Source: Urophycis tenuis (Eukaryota > Chordata > Actinopteri > Gadiformes > Phycidae). Taken from it: a DNA stretch of 64,000 bases. Shown here one piece after another: positions 22,101 to 35,703 of this stretch. How positions within the stretch are numbered: position 1 is the first letter of the stretch; each line of letters starts with the position of its first letter. A program made the position numbers and the translations under genes. The notes below the pieces were generated by a model. The model ran no database searches. It worked only from the letters and a program-made list of their open reading frames with translations, and had not been told where the DNA came from. The stretch lies in contig JAXIVH010000005.1 of the NCBI GenBank assembly GCA_036785325.1, forward strand, positions 7,267,873 to 7,331,872. The letters are read 5' to 3'.

Positions 22101-25100
22101 TAACCAGTCCAGCAAAGTTTGGTCACTCTCGCATCCACGGATGAACTTCTAACTTTCTTAACGGTTTCCTGACTGAATTATTTTTGGAAGTAGAATTAAT
22201 ATAAAGAACCAACAGTTATACGTGACATCTACTGTAAAATGCATCTCTAAAAGACTTGAACAAAGACAGCTGTGGGTTGGGATGTCCTGGTGATTGGGTA
22301 TGGAAAATGAGGGGCATGTGGAGACAGATGAGGCTGAAAGGCCATCATATGATGGAGGGCGGGAGGGGGGGCGGGGGTGAATGGAGAGACTTGGGGTTGA
22401 ATGATGGGCTGGAGGAGGGGGAGGGATGCAGCAGGTAATGGGAGGGTGAGAGAGTGTGTGGACAAGTAGCAGTGAAAGCAGATCTCTAGATTACCTTCCT
22501 GCGGTGCTTGCGCAGGTCACTAGGCTGAAGCATGGCCAAAAAAGGGGAGAGAAGAAGAGGAGTTAGTGGGACACAAGCCCCAAACCGAGAGGCACCCAAG
22601 GAACCACACCATGCCAGTGGCCACACCAGAGCACAGCTTGACGACAGGAGTTTAGTTGACAGACACGCACACGCACACAGACACGCACACACACACGCGC
22701 ACACGCACACACAGACGTTCAGGGAACTTGAGAGCAGTTCAGGGGTTAGCAAAGAGCTCTGAAAGTGAAACCAAGATGTGCTGTTGTTTAACAACACATC
22801 CCTGTGGTGGGGAGGAAATCACACAGCAAACTTCCGTGCCTGGGGGGTTGAGTCGGGGATGAGGGCGGTTGGGTGCAGCCCAGCATTAAAAAAATGTTTT
22901 ACTTAGAATAACAAAAAAGGAACTGAAACTTAAGTGTTTGACCAGGATCTGTTAACCACAGTACAGGCCAAAACATATGTGAGTCCTTGGGGTGTAACAG
23001 GTAGATTGTTGCATGGTGGTTATCCATTACTCCCAACAAGGTGATCGTCTATCTATCCTGTAGGTGCACCTGCGCTCACATATTGGCGGGGGGTCGTGAA
23101 CTTGCTCAACGTTTCTTCCACCGTGAGTGAAAAACCCCAGGTTCCCTACATTCCTCACAGAGCCGACATCAACAGAGTAAATAGACCATCAAGGTGGCAC
23201 ATTTTCTACGGGATTCTATTCTTCCCCTGGAGTTAAATACCTAATCACTCACTTCCTCTCCGCCACTGTCAGACTGAGGCTATGCAGATAAGCAAGCTAT
23301 TGAAAAGGGTCAGGGTGGAGGAGAGGAAATGGATTGGACTTATCGCACAAAAACAAAAATTGCGTATGCAACCACATGTGTGGAGAGCGTGTTAAAATTG
23401 GTAGCGGTCACATTGTGTTTTTAAGTCCTTGAATAAATTAAGTAAATCAGGTGCTTTACAAAAAAAAAAAAAAGTACACGTTCTGAATAACAAATCATTC
23501 CTGAAAATGTGAGCTATTTTAGGTTACGCGCTTTGGGTTTCGCTTCGGCAGAAGACAACATATCCTCGGCAGGTACAGGTAGCTGAGGTGAGCTTGACTG
23601 CACCCACCTCTCCCCACCCAGACAGGGAGAAGGTGGGAGGAGGAGCAACCGGGGTCGGGCGGGGGGGGGGGGGGGGTGGGGTGGGGTGGGGGGGGGGGGG
23701 GGGGGGGGGTACCTGAAAGAGGTATGGTGCATAGCTACAGAGTTGTTGGGGGTCACGGAAGCTAGCGGCACCATAGGGCAGGTAGGTTACGGTCTGCTGA
23801 AAAAGGAAGTGCTGGATGATGCAGGGGTTATAGCTGTAGTGCTACCGTGGGGGGGGGGGGCAGCCACATAACAACACATACGGTTACACATGTACACGGC
23901 ATGCGTTCACAGATGGTTAGTAAGACGGACACGCTGACGAGACGGGCAGCATTAGAGAAAACTGAGAGCAGTCGTCATTTCGTGAAAGGCACCAAAAATG
24001 GGATCTTCACGGCGATGGCAACATAAATGCCGCTGCGTGACAAACTAAAAGTAAACTTGGTGATGCGGTGCTGAACATGGGAGAGCCACGCTTTCAGGGG
24101 GGCACGCTGTTCTGTATTTGTATGTTTGCATGTGAATACAAGGGGCCGTGTATCATGTTGGGATTGGGGTGGTTGTTTCTGAGTGTGAATTATGATTTGT
24201 AGTGGTGTAGTGGTATACGAGTGTGCCTACAATTTTTATTTACTATTTAATTTGTATTACTATTTAGGTTTAGTTATTATTTTGTATTTGTTTCTTCATC
24301 CATATTCGACGTGAATCTTCTATGTGAGTGCATGTATCACTAATTTTAAGACTGATGCATCTTCATTTCAAAAGAAAATGTAATATGTACACACACACAC
24401 ATATAAATATGGCATTTTTTTGTGAGCTGAGAAAAGCCTTCATGTCTACTGAATGGTGAGCGCTGAGCCGCACTAGCAGCAGCAGTAGCAGCAGCCGCAG
24501 CAGCAGCAGCACCTCTCAGACCACAGCGCATTACCAGGGTCATGACGCCCATGCGGTCCATCTCTCGGTTGGGGCTGCGGGGGACGCGGCGCGGGGTGGA
24601 GTGGCCGGAGCCGGGGGGGGAGCCCCCCGCCGAGGAGCCCCCGCCGTGCGAGGGCGGCAGGGAGCCCATGGAGCGGAAGCGCCCGCCCAGGCTGTCGCCG
24701 CTGCCCACGCGGCACTCGATCTCCTCCGCCCGCATCGACGTGTTCTCCTTCTCCTCCTGGATCATCCTGCAGTGGGGGGGGGGGGGGGGGGGGGGGGGGG
24801 ATCTGGGAGTTAATCCTTAGTGCAGCCTTTTGGGGGCAGCTTGACTGCTGTAGCGTGTTGGTCATGTCAACTAAAAAAGTACATTCCTGCTTGGGGTCAA
24901 TTGTTAAAATGGATCGTTTTAATAATGCACCAGGTAAGAGGGTTCCATATACAATTTGATGCATTAGTTCTCTTTCGTATTCAAGAAATATTGGTATTGT
25001 AACTGAAATATCCCTTAGAAACCAACATTGAATCCAATCAAAACCTGGCCAATGGGAATCAATTGGGGGGGGCCCCCGATCAGCGGGGGGCCCCCTCCAG

Positions 25101-27462
25101 AGTCACCAGCCGCACCTGATTTCGTTGTTGATGGCGTCCAGCTGCTCCTGCAGCATCAGGGCCAGGGTCTGTGCGTCCGCCTGGCCCCCGGGGGACAGCA
25201 GGTCCACCGAGCTGAACATGGCCTCCCGGTCCTCCTCCAGGTCCGAGGCCTCCAGGTCGCTCTCGAAGGCCTGGGCCACATTGGCCAGAACGTTGGCCTG
25301 CTGCACGCGCTCCCACTCCTGCTCGTTCAAGGTCTGGACCTGGGGGGGGGGGGGGGGGGGGGGGCAGAGGATCCAGAACCGGGAGGGAGGAGGGGGGCAA
25401 TATGTGGCACAGCGACCAGAGAAGGAGGCCGGGAGACGGAGAGCGAGAGGGACAAAAGAATGGGGGAAGAGATAGGAAAAGAGAGAACGTCAAGGGTGCT
25501 GAAAAACCTGGCGGATACAAAATGACCAACGCGAATTAACCGCTATGTACGGATGCACTCTTTTCCTCAAAACTGAAATGCGATTGAATAAGCCAAGGAA
25601 CGGTCCGGGTCATTACACTGACTTACATGTCGCTGATGTCCAGAGCAGAGGCAAACAGAAAGAGATACAGAGACAAAGAGAGTCAGCAGACAGAACCCAA
25701 ACATTAGCGGGAAGGTAAGAAGAATGAAGCGCATTGGGAAACGATGCAAATCAAACCAGTAGCACGCGACCCTTATTCGAGTTTCATATTCACATATTCA
25801 GAGTCACATTGATGAAGGTCTTACTCAAAAAAGAATATATAGATCAGAATTAATACCACAATTTAAAGGAGCAAGGGAATTTGGCACAACATATTTTTCA
25901 AATGAATCAAACAAACCAAATTAGATCATAATACTAATGGCATCACCGCAGCATTACAAAAGTAAATCTTTTTATATCCTTAAATGACGAAACAAACTTT
26001 TATCAAAACAACTGAGTGTGCTAAGAGTTAAACAAGAGTGGCTGCTTTATAAACATCCACTCCAACTGAAAAGGCTTACGTTGACCTTGCTAATTGACCT
26101 TCTCGGCGCATGTTACGTTGCTAAAAAGCTATCATGCTATCAAAAACACATTGCGATGGATCCAGCTGGATTACAAAATGTTGATGAGGGCTCACCACTC
26201 AAAACATTAACCAGTTTACCTTGGTCCCCCCCCCCCACCAAACTGCTTTGTCTCTTTAACAGAACAGCAATGTCCAAAATCCCCATAAAACGTAAAGCTC
26301 ATCAATGTCCTCATGTGTGTAACAATGGTCCACGTGGTAACCATCTCTGTTCTACATCTATTTGTAATGTAGAAGCCAGTTCAAGGAGACAACTAGTGCT
26401 ACTGCGCTAACCTTAGAGGGCTCATCTCGGAGGGCCGCTACCCGCCCCTTCTGGGGTCTTCTCAGCACCAGGGCTCCACCGTAGTGGTCGGAGTTGCTGT
26501 CAATCATGGAGGAGGCGGACACTGGGTACCTGAAGTCCGGGGTGCTGGAGAGGAGAGATCGTCTGGAGAGATTCACAGATGAAACACACACGTTAGCTGA
26601 GGCATGGTAACAGAGGCTAGAGGTCGGCATGGTAACAGAGGCCAGAGGTTAGCGTGGTGGGGGTTCCTGTGGCTTGCCGAGCTTACCCGTGTAGCAACGA
26701 GTTACTCCTACTTCTGCCCTGCTCGCTCTCTGCTCTCATGGTCTCCATCTGGATCAAGAGCTGCTCCTGGAGGGGGAGGGGGAGGGGGGTCACCAATGGA
26801 TTGTCAGCATTCAGAGAGATCCACAGCACCATACCCAACACTGGGTCTCCGGTGACCGCCTTGACTCACATAAGCCTCGATACCACCGCGTTCACCGATG
26901 ATTACAGGGGGATTACCTTTTCGTGGTGCGACTCCTCAATCAGCTTCTTGGTGTGGTCCAGCTCTCTTATCAAGGAATTCTGTGGTGCACAGACAGAGCA
27001 TAACTGAGCCACTCGGGCTAACGTGCGGGACTCACGAAGACTGGAGCACCATTCATTTTGGTGAGAAGGCACGCGGGCGTTTCATCTTCCACCACCCACC
27101 TTGTCCTCCAGGGCGGACATCCTCTCTTTGAGATGAAGCTGCAGCCTCTCATTGGACTCGGACAGGAGCTTATCCACCGTCTCAGACAACCGCTTGTTGT
27201 GCTCTTCGTTCATCTTCTCTCGTTGCCGTGCCTACAGGGACAGCGGGACATTAGGGTGACACGGCTCGGGCTCGGGCAACGTTTTGAGGGCCGACGGGAC
27301 AAAAGGGGGTGGTGTGGCATCCCACATCAGATTGCATGAACGGCACGTCGTGTTGTGGTTTTTCCTCACCCTGATCAGTTCCTGGTGCTTCTCCTCCAGC
27401 TGGGCCTCCATCTGCCTCAGCCTCTCCTCCACGTTGCCATGGCGCTCCTCTGCCTGGAGAGG

Positions 27463-27493
<31 letters not shown>

Positions 27494-28125
27494 GGGATAC
27501 AGGTCAGGCCAGACGGTGGGCTTTGCGTGACATCATTTCAACATTATCATCGTATAGGGAAACACGCGAAAACTTGGGGTCCCGAGCAGGGATCCTGACG
27601 AAGGACCTGGCCGATGCCAGCTAAAGAGGGGATACAGCTAATGTCCTTCAAAAGGATGGGGCGGACTCCTTAAGCTATCCAGCCACTTCAGCAGCCCGGC
27701 TCATACACATCTACAGTAGACATGGGGCCTCCTGGCCACTGGCTGAGAGTCGTGCAGGATAAGGCCGTAAATTGCACACAGAGCAGCAAAGACACACAGC
27801 CCAATAAAAGACTTCTACAGCAAACAAGGGCAAACAGAGAGAACAAAAGTCAAACAGGGCTCAGGCTTAAAAGATGCAACGACTATTGCAATTTTAAGAT
27901 TGGACTTAATGTACATATACCATGCACATGAATGTGTACGGCTACCAAAGGATATAAATATTAAACAAAAACACTGCTACTAACATGTGCCACAGAATGA
28001 AGAGGAAATCTGTGAGCAAAGCTGGTCTACCTGCGTCTTAGCCTTAGTGCCTTTAAGACCACACAGATCAGACTATACAGACCAGGCACGGTGGCATGAC
28101 AGACAGACAGACAGACAGACAGACG

Positions 28126-28164
<39 letters not shown>

Positions 28165-31152
28165 CCATGAGGGAATGGAGGAGAGGTCAGGGCATGTCAT
28201 TAGTGTTCAATTAGACAACATTCAAGTTGACAGGGACAGACAGAAGACAGAAGAACAGGGGGGAGATTGATCAAAAAGAATCTCAAGGAACACAAAGTAG
28301 TGAAGCAAGAGATTAAACGTTGTTTGCCGTTGCGAAATGCGTGTCCTGCACAACTAGGGGTGTTATCCAGAGAGATCTCTTTAGTTTGTAGCACGCCCAG
28401 GTACTTTCCAGAGCGCTCAGCAAGTTTGACCGCCCGCCAGCAACGTCCAAGCATCACAACTGAAAGCGAAAGTGAAATGGCGCCGCTGCATATGTAGTTT
28501 GACCAATATTCCAGATCGGAATTAGCGGTTTGACGCGGAGAACCACAGACGCGATCACCAGTGTGAGCCTGGCTGTGTCCAGCGGTGTGTGCCTTCCCAG
28601 GAGACAGCAGCAGCATTTTTACACGATGGAACGCATTACCAAATGCCCTGCCCTAAAAGATAGCCCAACTAATACGCTGGATCAAGTGAGTCACGTTTCA
28701 AAATTACTGGAATGGATAAAACATATCATAACATCCATCCTCTAACGCTAAAAAAAAATAAAAAAAAACCCTACCCTCAAGCTCTTGTATGTTGAACATC
28801 TTGGCACTTCATAATTGCTCTTTGTAACTTGGCACTTAGCCAGATATGTGGTATACTTGTAACTTGGCACTTAGCCAGAGATGTTGTTTACTAACAATGG
28901 TTAACCTAGCAATTGAATTACTTGAAACTTGTTCTGGTGACTTTGTTACTGTATTAGCAGCAATTCAATGTTTAACCTTCTTCTGACAAATGTACTCTTT
29001 GTAAGTTGCTTTGGATAAAGGCGTCGGTTAAATGCCCTAAATGTAAAACGTTAAAATCCCTGTATGTCAAGGTGTAGCCTGCAAACTCTTCCCACCTTGG
29101 TGTGCAAAAAAGCTACCTACAACACTACCACCATCATTGAGATTCGGACAGCGTATTCAACGACTGCTTTTGGGAATTTCTTGCATCCCCAGTAATAAAG
29201 GCTATGACCAGTGTGTTCACAGTGACTGGAGGTCTCCTATGTAGGAACCATCAGATCCCCTTCTCAAACCAGCCAGGACTTGGCAGTGAAGAGAAATCGA
29301 TGAGGTAAGACGGTCCAAAAAGATGGAGTGAAAAATAAAGTCGTAGAAATGACTTCGGTTGTGGGTCCCTTGATGGTTGCGTTGCTTGTCACGTGAACCT
29401 CCACACAAAAGGAACCCACAGCAGACGAGAGAATTAGAATGTGGCTTTGGGGTAATTGACGTGCTACGGGGCCGTAAAAAAACAAGAGTTTTCAGACTTG
29501 ATTCGGAGCCTGGCACTGTCCCACGCCGGCAACCGAGCTATAAATGGATGAAGGCTATTGTTAAAGGGCTAAAAATAGACCGCGCCAACAACAGCTTCCT
29601 CAGGGGTTTCCGCAGGGGAGCCAGGGGTTGGTGGAGTGTAAGGGAAATGAAGCGCGTGGCGGGGGAGAGGGAGGGCTCTGTTCACCTCACCCAAACTGTA
29701 CTGGAACCAGTGCCTGTGTAAACAAGACTGGTGCTGCTCGGGCCTGAGAAGTAACCAAGAAGAGTGCTTCTCTTACACTTTGTTGATTTTGAGACCTTAA
29801 CATAACATTAAGCATTTTGCGTTTGTGAAACGTGCTCTGTAGAAATCAACGTGGTATTTGTATTATTTGCATTGTTAATCTGAATTATCTCTTGGGTCTC
29901 TCACTAGGCATGACGCCTATGGTGGTCTGATTGGTATCCTAAGACGCTTACTGATATTATTACAGTTGATTTTGCTGATAGAGCTTCTTTTTTTTTTTTT
30001 TTCCAATCGACAGCCGATCGTACTGAAAGAGCCATTGCTTCTCCGTGTTTCATCCTGGTCTTCCATAGCACCACGCTGACCGGCTACGACTGAAGTTCAG
30101 CTGATGTCCTGAATCATCTTTGGTTACCCGAGGGCTTTCAAGCAAGAACATGACGTCCAAGTCAACGCCGTGAAGGAAACCAAGCATCTACACCTCCTGC
30201 ATAGTTCAAGAGGTGTGTAAACACTGTTTTCCGCGCGGACGTGCACCGGTACCTTGGTGAGGGCGGCCACTCTCTGGGCCAGTTCAGCCTCCACCTCCGG
30301 CAGAGTCTCGGCCTTGCGGATGGTCTGCTGGAGCTTCTGCTCGGCCAGCTCCAGCTTCTCCTGGACGTGCCGGTTCCTCTCCTCAATCTGCAACAACAAC
30401 AAAAAAACAGACCGGAGCGTTTCTACAAGGAAGGCTGCTCCTTTGGGTGCATTTCAGTGTTTTTTGCGCTACAAAGTGACTGACCGGCTTGCCCCGCGAT
30501 GACGAGAACATAGCGGTGACAACAAAAGAGCCATAGACGCTAAACTTTTCCCCAGACCGTAATAAATATTTTACACACCCACATATAGGATAGAATACAT
30601 CCTGCAAATGACATGTCATATGATTACGCACAACCCAGTTTATACAAGCTTTACACAATAAACTTAGCCTTAATGCTGGTTGTTTGTTTATTATTTCACA
30701 GGGGGATGTGTGTTTCCATGTCCAAGAGATGGAGGGACAGAGAGAGAGGGAGCGAAACAGTTGTAAAACGTCTTTCTTTTGTGTCTATGAATAAGTGGTG
30801 GATAACCACAGCAACACCAACGTCACCACAAGTGATATTGTGCCAGAGAAACATCCATCACTTAAACGATTATTATTCCACCAAGTACCCAAATAGGGGC
30901 ATGTTTTGTTTTGAGCCATTAAAAAAAAAACATGGTTACCGTCATCAAAAAGATAACCTGGCAGTGGGCATGTTTCCTATCCTCCAGACAATAACACGAC
31001 AGTGCGTTGCTCCATAGAGCGAGCCCTGGGGCAGGGCTACGGGGCAGCCAGGACCAACCCCATAAACCAAACAACCAATACAGCTGCTAACATTTACAGA
31101 GGAAACACTTTACTGGACAGACAGAAAACCAAGATAGAGAGGGAGAGCAAGG

Positions 31153-31206
<54 letters not shown>

Positions 31207-34200
31207 AGGGAGAGAGAGGGAGAGGGAGAGTAAGAGAATGAGTGAGGCAGAGATAGACGAGGGTGAGGGTGAGTCGGGGGAGGGGGTTGGACAAGTATAA
31301 AAGAGGGAGGAAGAGGAAGCATTAACAATGATTAAAAAGAAAGAACACACACACACACACACAAGACATCTCCATCTCACTGAGCACATGTAAAGAAAAT
31401 GCTCAATCGCCCCGCGGCTTCCCATTCAGCTGCTGCTACACTGCCCGATGTGTGGACACAGTGGGGATTCAGAAGAGGGAAGGGGGGGTTTGGACGCTGC
31501 CAAGGACCCTGTGGGTTGATTCCTCTTGGCTTAGCAGGCAGAAATAAATATGCACACAGACAGACAGACAGACAGACTACTTTAATGATCCCTGAGGGAA
31601 ATTGCATTCAGTTACAATACTCCAGGGAAAAAAAAGAAGAAGAGACAGACACTCTATGTATAGTAGAGTGTTAGAATATATAACACACACGCACACATGT
31701 GTGCCACACAGGGCCCAGGCAACACATAACACACTCGGCCAAACAGGCCACAGACGCGATGGCGTGTTTAAGTATGCAGGACGTGTTACCTGTCTGAAGA
31801 GGGAATCCTTGTTGGCCACCTCATTCTCCAGCTTGTCGTTGAGGTCGTGCACAGACGTGGCCTCTCTCTGGGCGGCCAGGTAACGCTTCTCCAACGTGGT
31901 GATCCTCTCCTCCATGTCTTCCTTCTGGGCCATCGACTACGCACACGCACACACACACACACACACAGGCGGTCGGTCCAGGCGGTCACATCTCTATCTT
32001 CCGTTTTTCACCCGCTTGGTTGCCATGTGTCCATACAGTAGTTTACCAATCACCAGTTTGTTGTTGTTGTTCAAACTAGCTGCCATAGTTATTTACCTCA
32101 CCGGCGTAGCCTAATTGAGTGAGTCCTTTCTGATTAGGCCTAGTGTGTGCTCTGGTGATCTAACTGAAACTACCCGTTTGCACTATAACACATGTTTCCT
32201 GGGAGCTCAGCAGGTTCAGAGTAGAGACGGCAAAATATAAATATACATTTTAAAACGTTGTTCAATTCTTTTACATTAAAAAGACAATGAGTTATGAGGC
32301 CCATGTCAGGCGTACTATGCGTCACACACCAATGTCCAAACCGGCAAGTTTCTACATGCACGAGGCGCCCCGTTACCTCTCTCAGGTCTCTCTGCAGCCG
32401 CGTGTTCATGTCCTCCGACTTGATGAGGTCCTTCCTGGCCGTGTCCAGGTCCTCCTCCAGCTCGTTGATGCGCGAGGACATGGCGGCCATGCGCTCCTTC
32501 ATCTGGCCCAGGTCAGAGGTCTGGCGCTCCACCACCTCCTGGAGCTCCACCACCCGCCCGGAACCGCAGTCGTCTTCGTGACCCAGAGAGCCGTCTGATG
32601 ACCGCTGCATGGCGAAGGGGGGATGATCAACATTCAGTGATGACTGATGGATTGAAATTCAGTTTCCTGATTAGAAGCTCTTCCTTCAGCAATGGTGTAA
32701 ACTCCCATAAGCAGCCATAGCCTCCCCCCCCCAAAAAAAACAATCGCCTGACCCGATGAGTGGTCCTGAAATCAAGGCATGGAACCGTAAACCAAGGCTA
32801 AATGCCTTGGTTTAATGCTAAATGTAAACCACTCACCCTAATTTCCAGCCCCCCGCCCCAATATTTGGAGGTAGAGCTGATTATGAAAACCAAACAAACC
32901 AAAGCAATGCAGACAATGCTGAGTCAACATTTCGCCCCAGACAGTGTAGAAGACCAAAATGTAATTTGGTTGCAAAAAGGTTTTTTGAAAAACTATACAA
33001 CATGAAGCCCTGCAAGCGACTTCAGCGAGAGGAATGTGGACCATTCACCTCATCAAATTAGATTGGGAAAGTCAGACGTAAAACGAAAAAAAGAAAAAAG
33101 AAAAACACATGATGGAATGAATTAAATGTTCACTTCTAATTGGTAATCAACTAGGATTAGATTAGAGCATACGGCTTCAGGAGCAAAGAGACTGTGACAA
33201 GATAAGCACCATGGCAGGATCACCCGAGGCCGTGTGGGCAGGGGGGGGAGAGAGAGAAGGGGGGAGATGGGGGAGAGGGTTAGCCTCACCTTGCCGTTGG
33301 TGCTCGGTCCATTGTCAGAGTTGTGGTTGAGCTCGCTGGTTGCGTCTAAGAACCCTCTCTTCTGGATGCTTTGTTCCCTGAAGTACGCCACCTAAAATGA
33401 TTTGTGTAAAAAAAAATATGAAAAATGAAAGGGTAGGGGCTGCGTGGTATGGTACACATCACATCGTAAATCCATTGAGATACTACAGAAAAACTATGAT
33501 CTCTGGTCTCCACCACAACTCTGCTCGGTATACTTTGGAGGAGAACATGGCACACTAGAGAAACAGCAGGATTCATGACAGAAAGTTGTGTATCTTTAGG
33601 GCAGAATGGCCACTTAACTTACGAATGAATGACAGGACAGTGGTGTTTGATTAAGCCGGTTTGTGTTTTGAGCCTGAAGACCCATAATAAAGGGGCTGAA
33701 GCATGAAGCAGAGAGGGAATCTGGGTCACTCCTCGCCCAAGTTCCTGTGTGAGCGCATGTGTGCGCGTGTGCACTTACTTCTTTGTGTGACATCGTGAGC
33801 TGCTCTTCTAACGCACTACATCTTTCCAAGGCCACGCGTAGTCTCTCCCTGACCTGCAACACAAGCAAACAAGGTCTCGACTCAAGGACGGGTTCTCCAC
33901 CCGCGACGTGCGCGTGCGGTCTCCCTGCGGTACACCGACACGAGCGACGCGTTCCGCATCGCCAGCCGCCCTACCTTTTCGTCGAGGGCTTTGTGGTGTT
34001 CGAAAAGGGACTTGAGGGCTTTGAGGACCTCCACCTCGCTGGAGACGCCGGCCGGAGACTGGGCCTGTCTTTTCACCACCGTCATCCTCAGACTGCGCTC
34101 GTGGCGGGACACCAGGCACTCCAGATGCTCCAGCAACAGCTGGGAAACGTGTCCACACAATGGTCATACACACGTGGACAGACACAGACAGACCGTTCCC

Positions 34201-35666
34201 CCCTAATGCACTGTGTATTGCCAATTAACCTCTCCTTGTACAAGGAGAGGTTAATTGTACAATCCTCTAATTGCACAATCCATAAAGTAAAATGCCATAA
34301 TTCATATTTCAAAAAACAATTAAGTACAAACTAATTGTCACTAATTAAGTACAAACAGGCTTCGGAGGGGGGAAAAAAAATTATTCTCTCCCAAAGTCAA
34401 ACAGCGGGGAGAGCGACATTGTCCTCAAGACTCCAGATGGTGTGAGCTGGTCTAAATGTGCGTGTTCATCTCTGGGTCATTGGCAAGGCTGGAGTCCCTG
34501 CAGCCCCCTGCGGAGCCCGGTGACAGGGGGACAGGTGTAGGTTACCACTGACCCGTGTGTTGTTCCTCTCAGCCTTCAGCTCGGCGATCTCCTCCTCCTT
34601 CTCCAGTAGATGCTCCCGACAGATGTTCACCTCCTTGGTCAGCGCAGCAAACTCCTGGAAACAGAAATGGACGAAACAAATACATTGAGTATGTTTTTGT
34701 TGTTCGTTGTCTTTGTCTTTGGGGGAAAGTGGACGCAGTCGATTAGGAATCACGTTCACTCCGTTGTGTATGCGTGACGAGGAAATACTGCATCACGCAA
34801 CTTTGCAGCTTGGTCATCCTGCTGAGATTAACCAGCCTTCCGGCCAACTCTCAGTGACATCCCTCATGATGAACCACCATGTATCATCTCAGACGGACAA
34901 CTGCACATTGGTCCTGCATTATAATAACACAGAATATGTGGGAAAAGGAGGTTTAAGACACAGGGATTCCATTCCAGCCGTGGGCCCAGCGATTGACATT
35001 GAAAAACTGCAGCAATGGCGTCAATGGGCAAAAAGAGGCGAGCCGCGGTCGGGTTCCAGCCGTTAACCAGCCAGACCCACAGCGACTCGGACTGCGAGCG
35101 CTCCTTTGGCGTCGAGCTTTGGATCGCATGATTACGTAAAGCGAATATTCGATGAGTATTTGCCAATTGAAATGTGCATGTCCTGCATTTATCGTGCACG
35201 TCCCTCCTACCCACTTCTATAACCTGGTAACTGTTACGTAATGGCAGGTAATATTGGAAAAAGGACTTTTTTATTTTTTTCGCCACAAATCGTTGAATCA
35301 ATCGATTGAACTGATGAACCAGAGCTGACGTGGAAGGTTTCGGAGACATGCACAGCCCCGATCCTAACCCTGACATGAATCGAATGAGAACTGGACCTTT
35401 AAACAGCAAACGCAATGCCGTCAAAATCTAAACGGCTGGAAAGATAGATGCATGCAGCTACGAGCTCAGGACACTCTCCTGCAATACCAAAAACTCAATG
35501 CGTCTTCCACAGCTCCACCAACCTCTCCTTTAAGTCTGTGCTCTACACATACTTTTCCTTTGCCAGCTCAGCCCCTGAAACACATGTGAATGTTGCCTGG
35601 TGTGACTCCACCCAATCCCAAATCAGCCTTGAAGAAGTTAACACACTCAGTTCAGGGAAACCCTCC

Positions 35667-35703
<37 letters not shown>

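Larger units (their letters stand above)
20735..25339 (-). other. ppfia1: ppfia1 exons 14-19: central linker with a 10-codon microexon
   Basis: Roughly residues 575-867, low complexity and Ser/Pro-rich: LLSPGGQADAQTLALMLQEQ, GGSPPGSGHSTPRRVPRSP, CETSPPTTPRSMRLNKG, then SIKSSIGRLFGKKEKGR. The 30-bp exon 22495-22524 encodes PSDLRKHRRK, also present in liprin-alpha-4 sequences I remember and absent from the human alpha-1 form I recall, so it is probably an alternative exon. Its length keeps frame whether used or skipped. The GKKEKGR-type basic cluster and SP/TP sites are likely phosphorylation-regulated. Confidence 0.85.
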
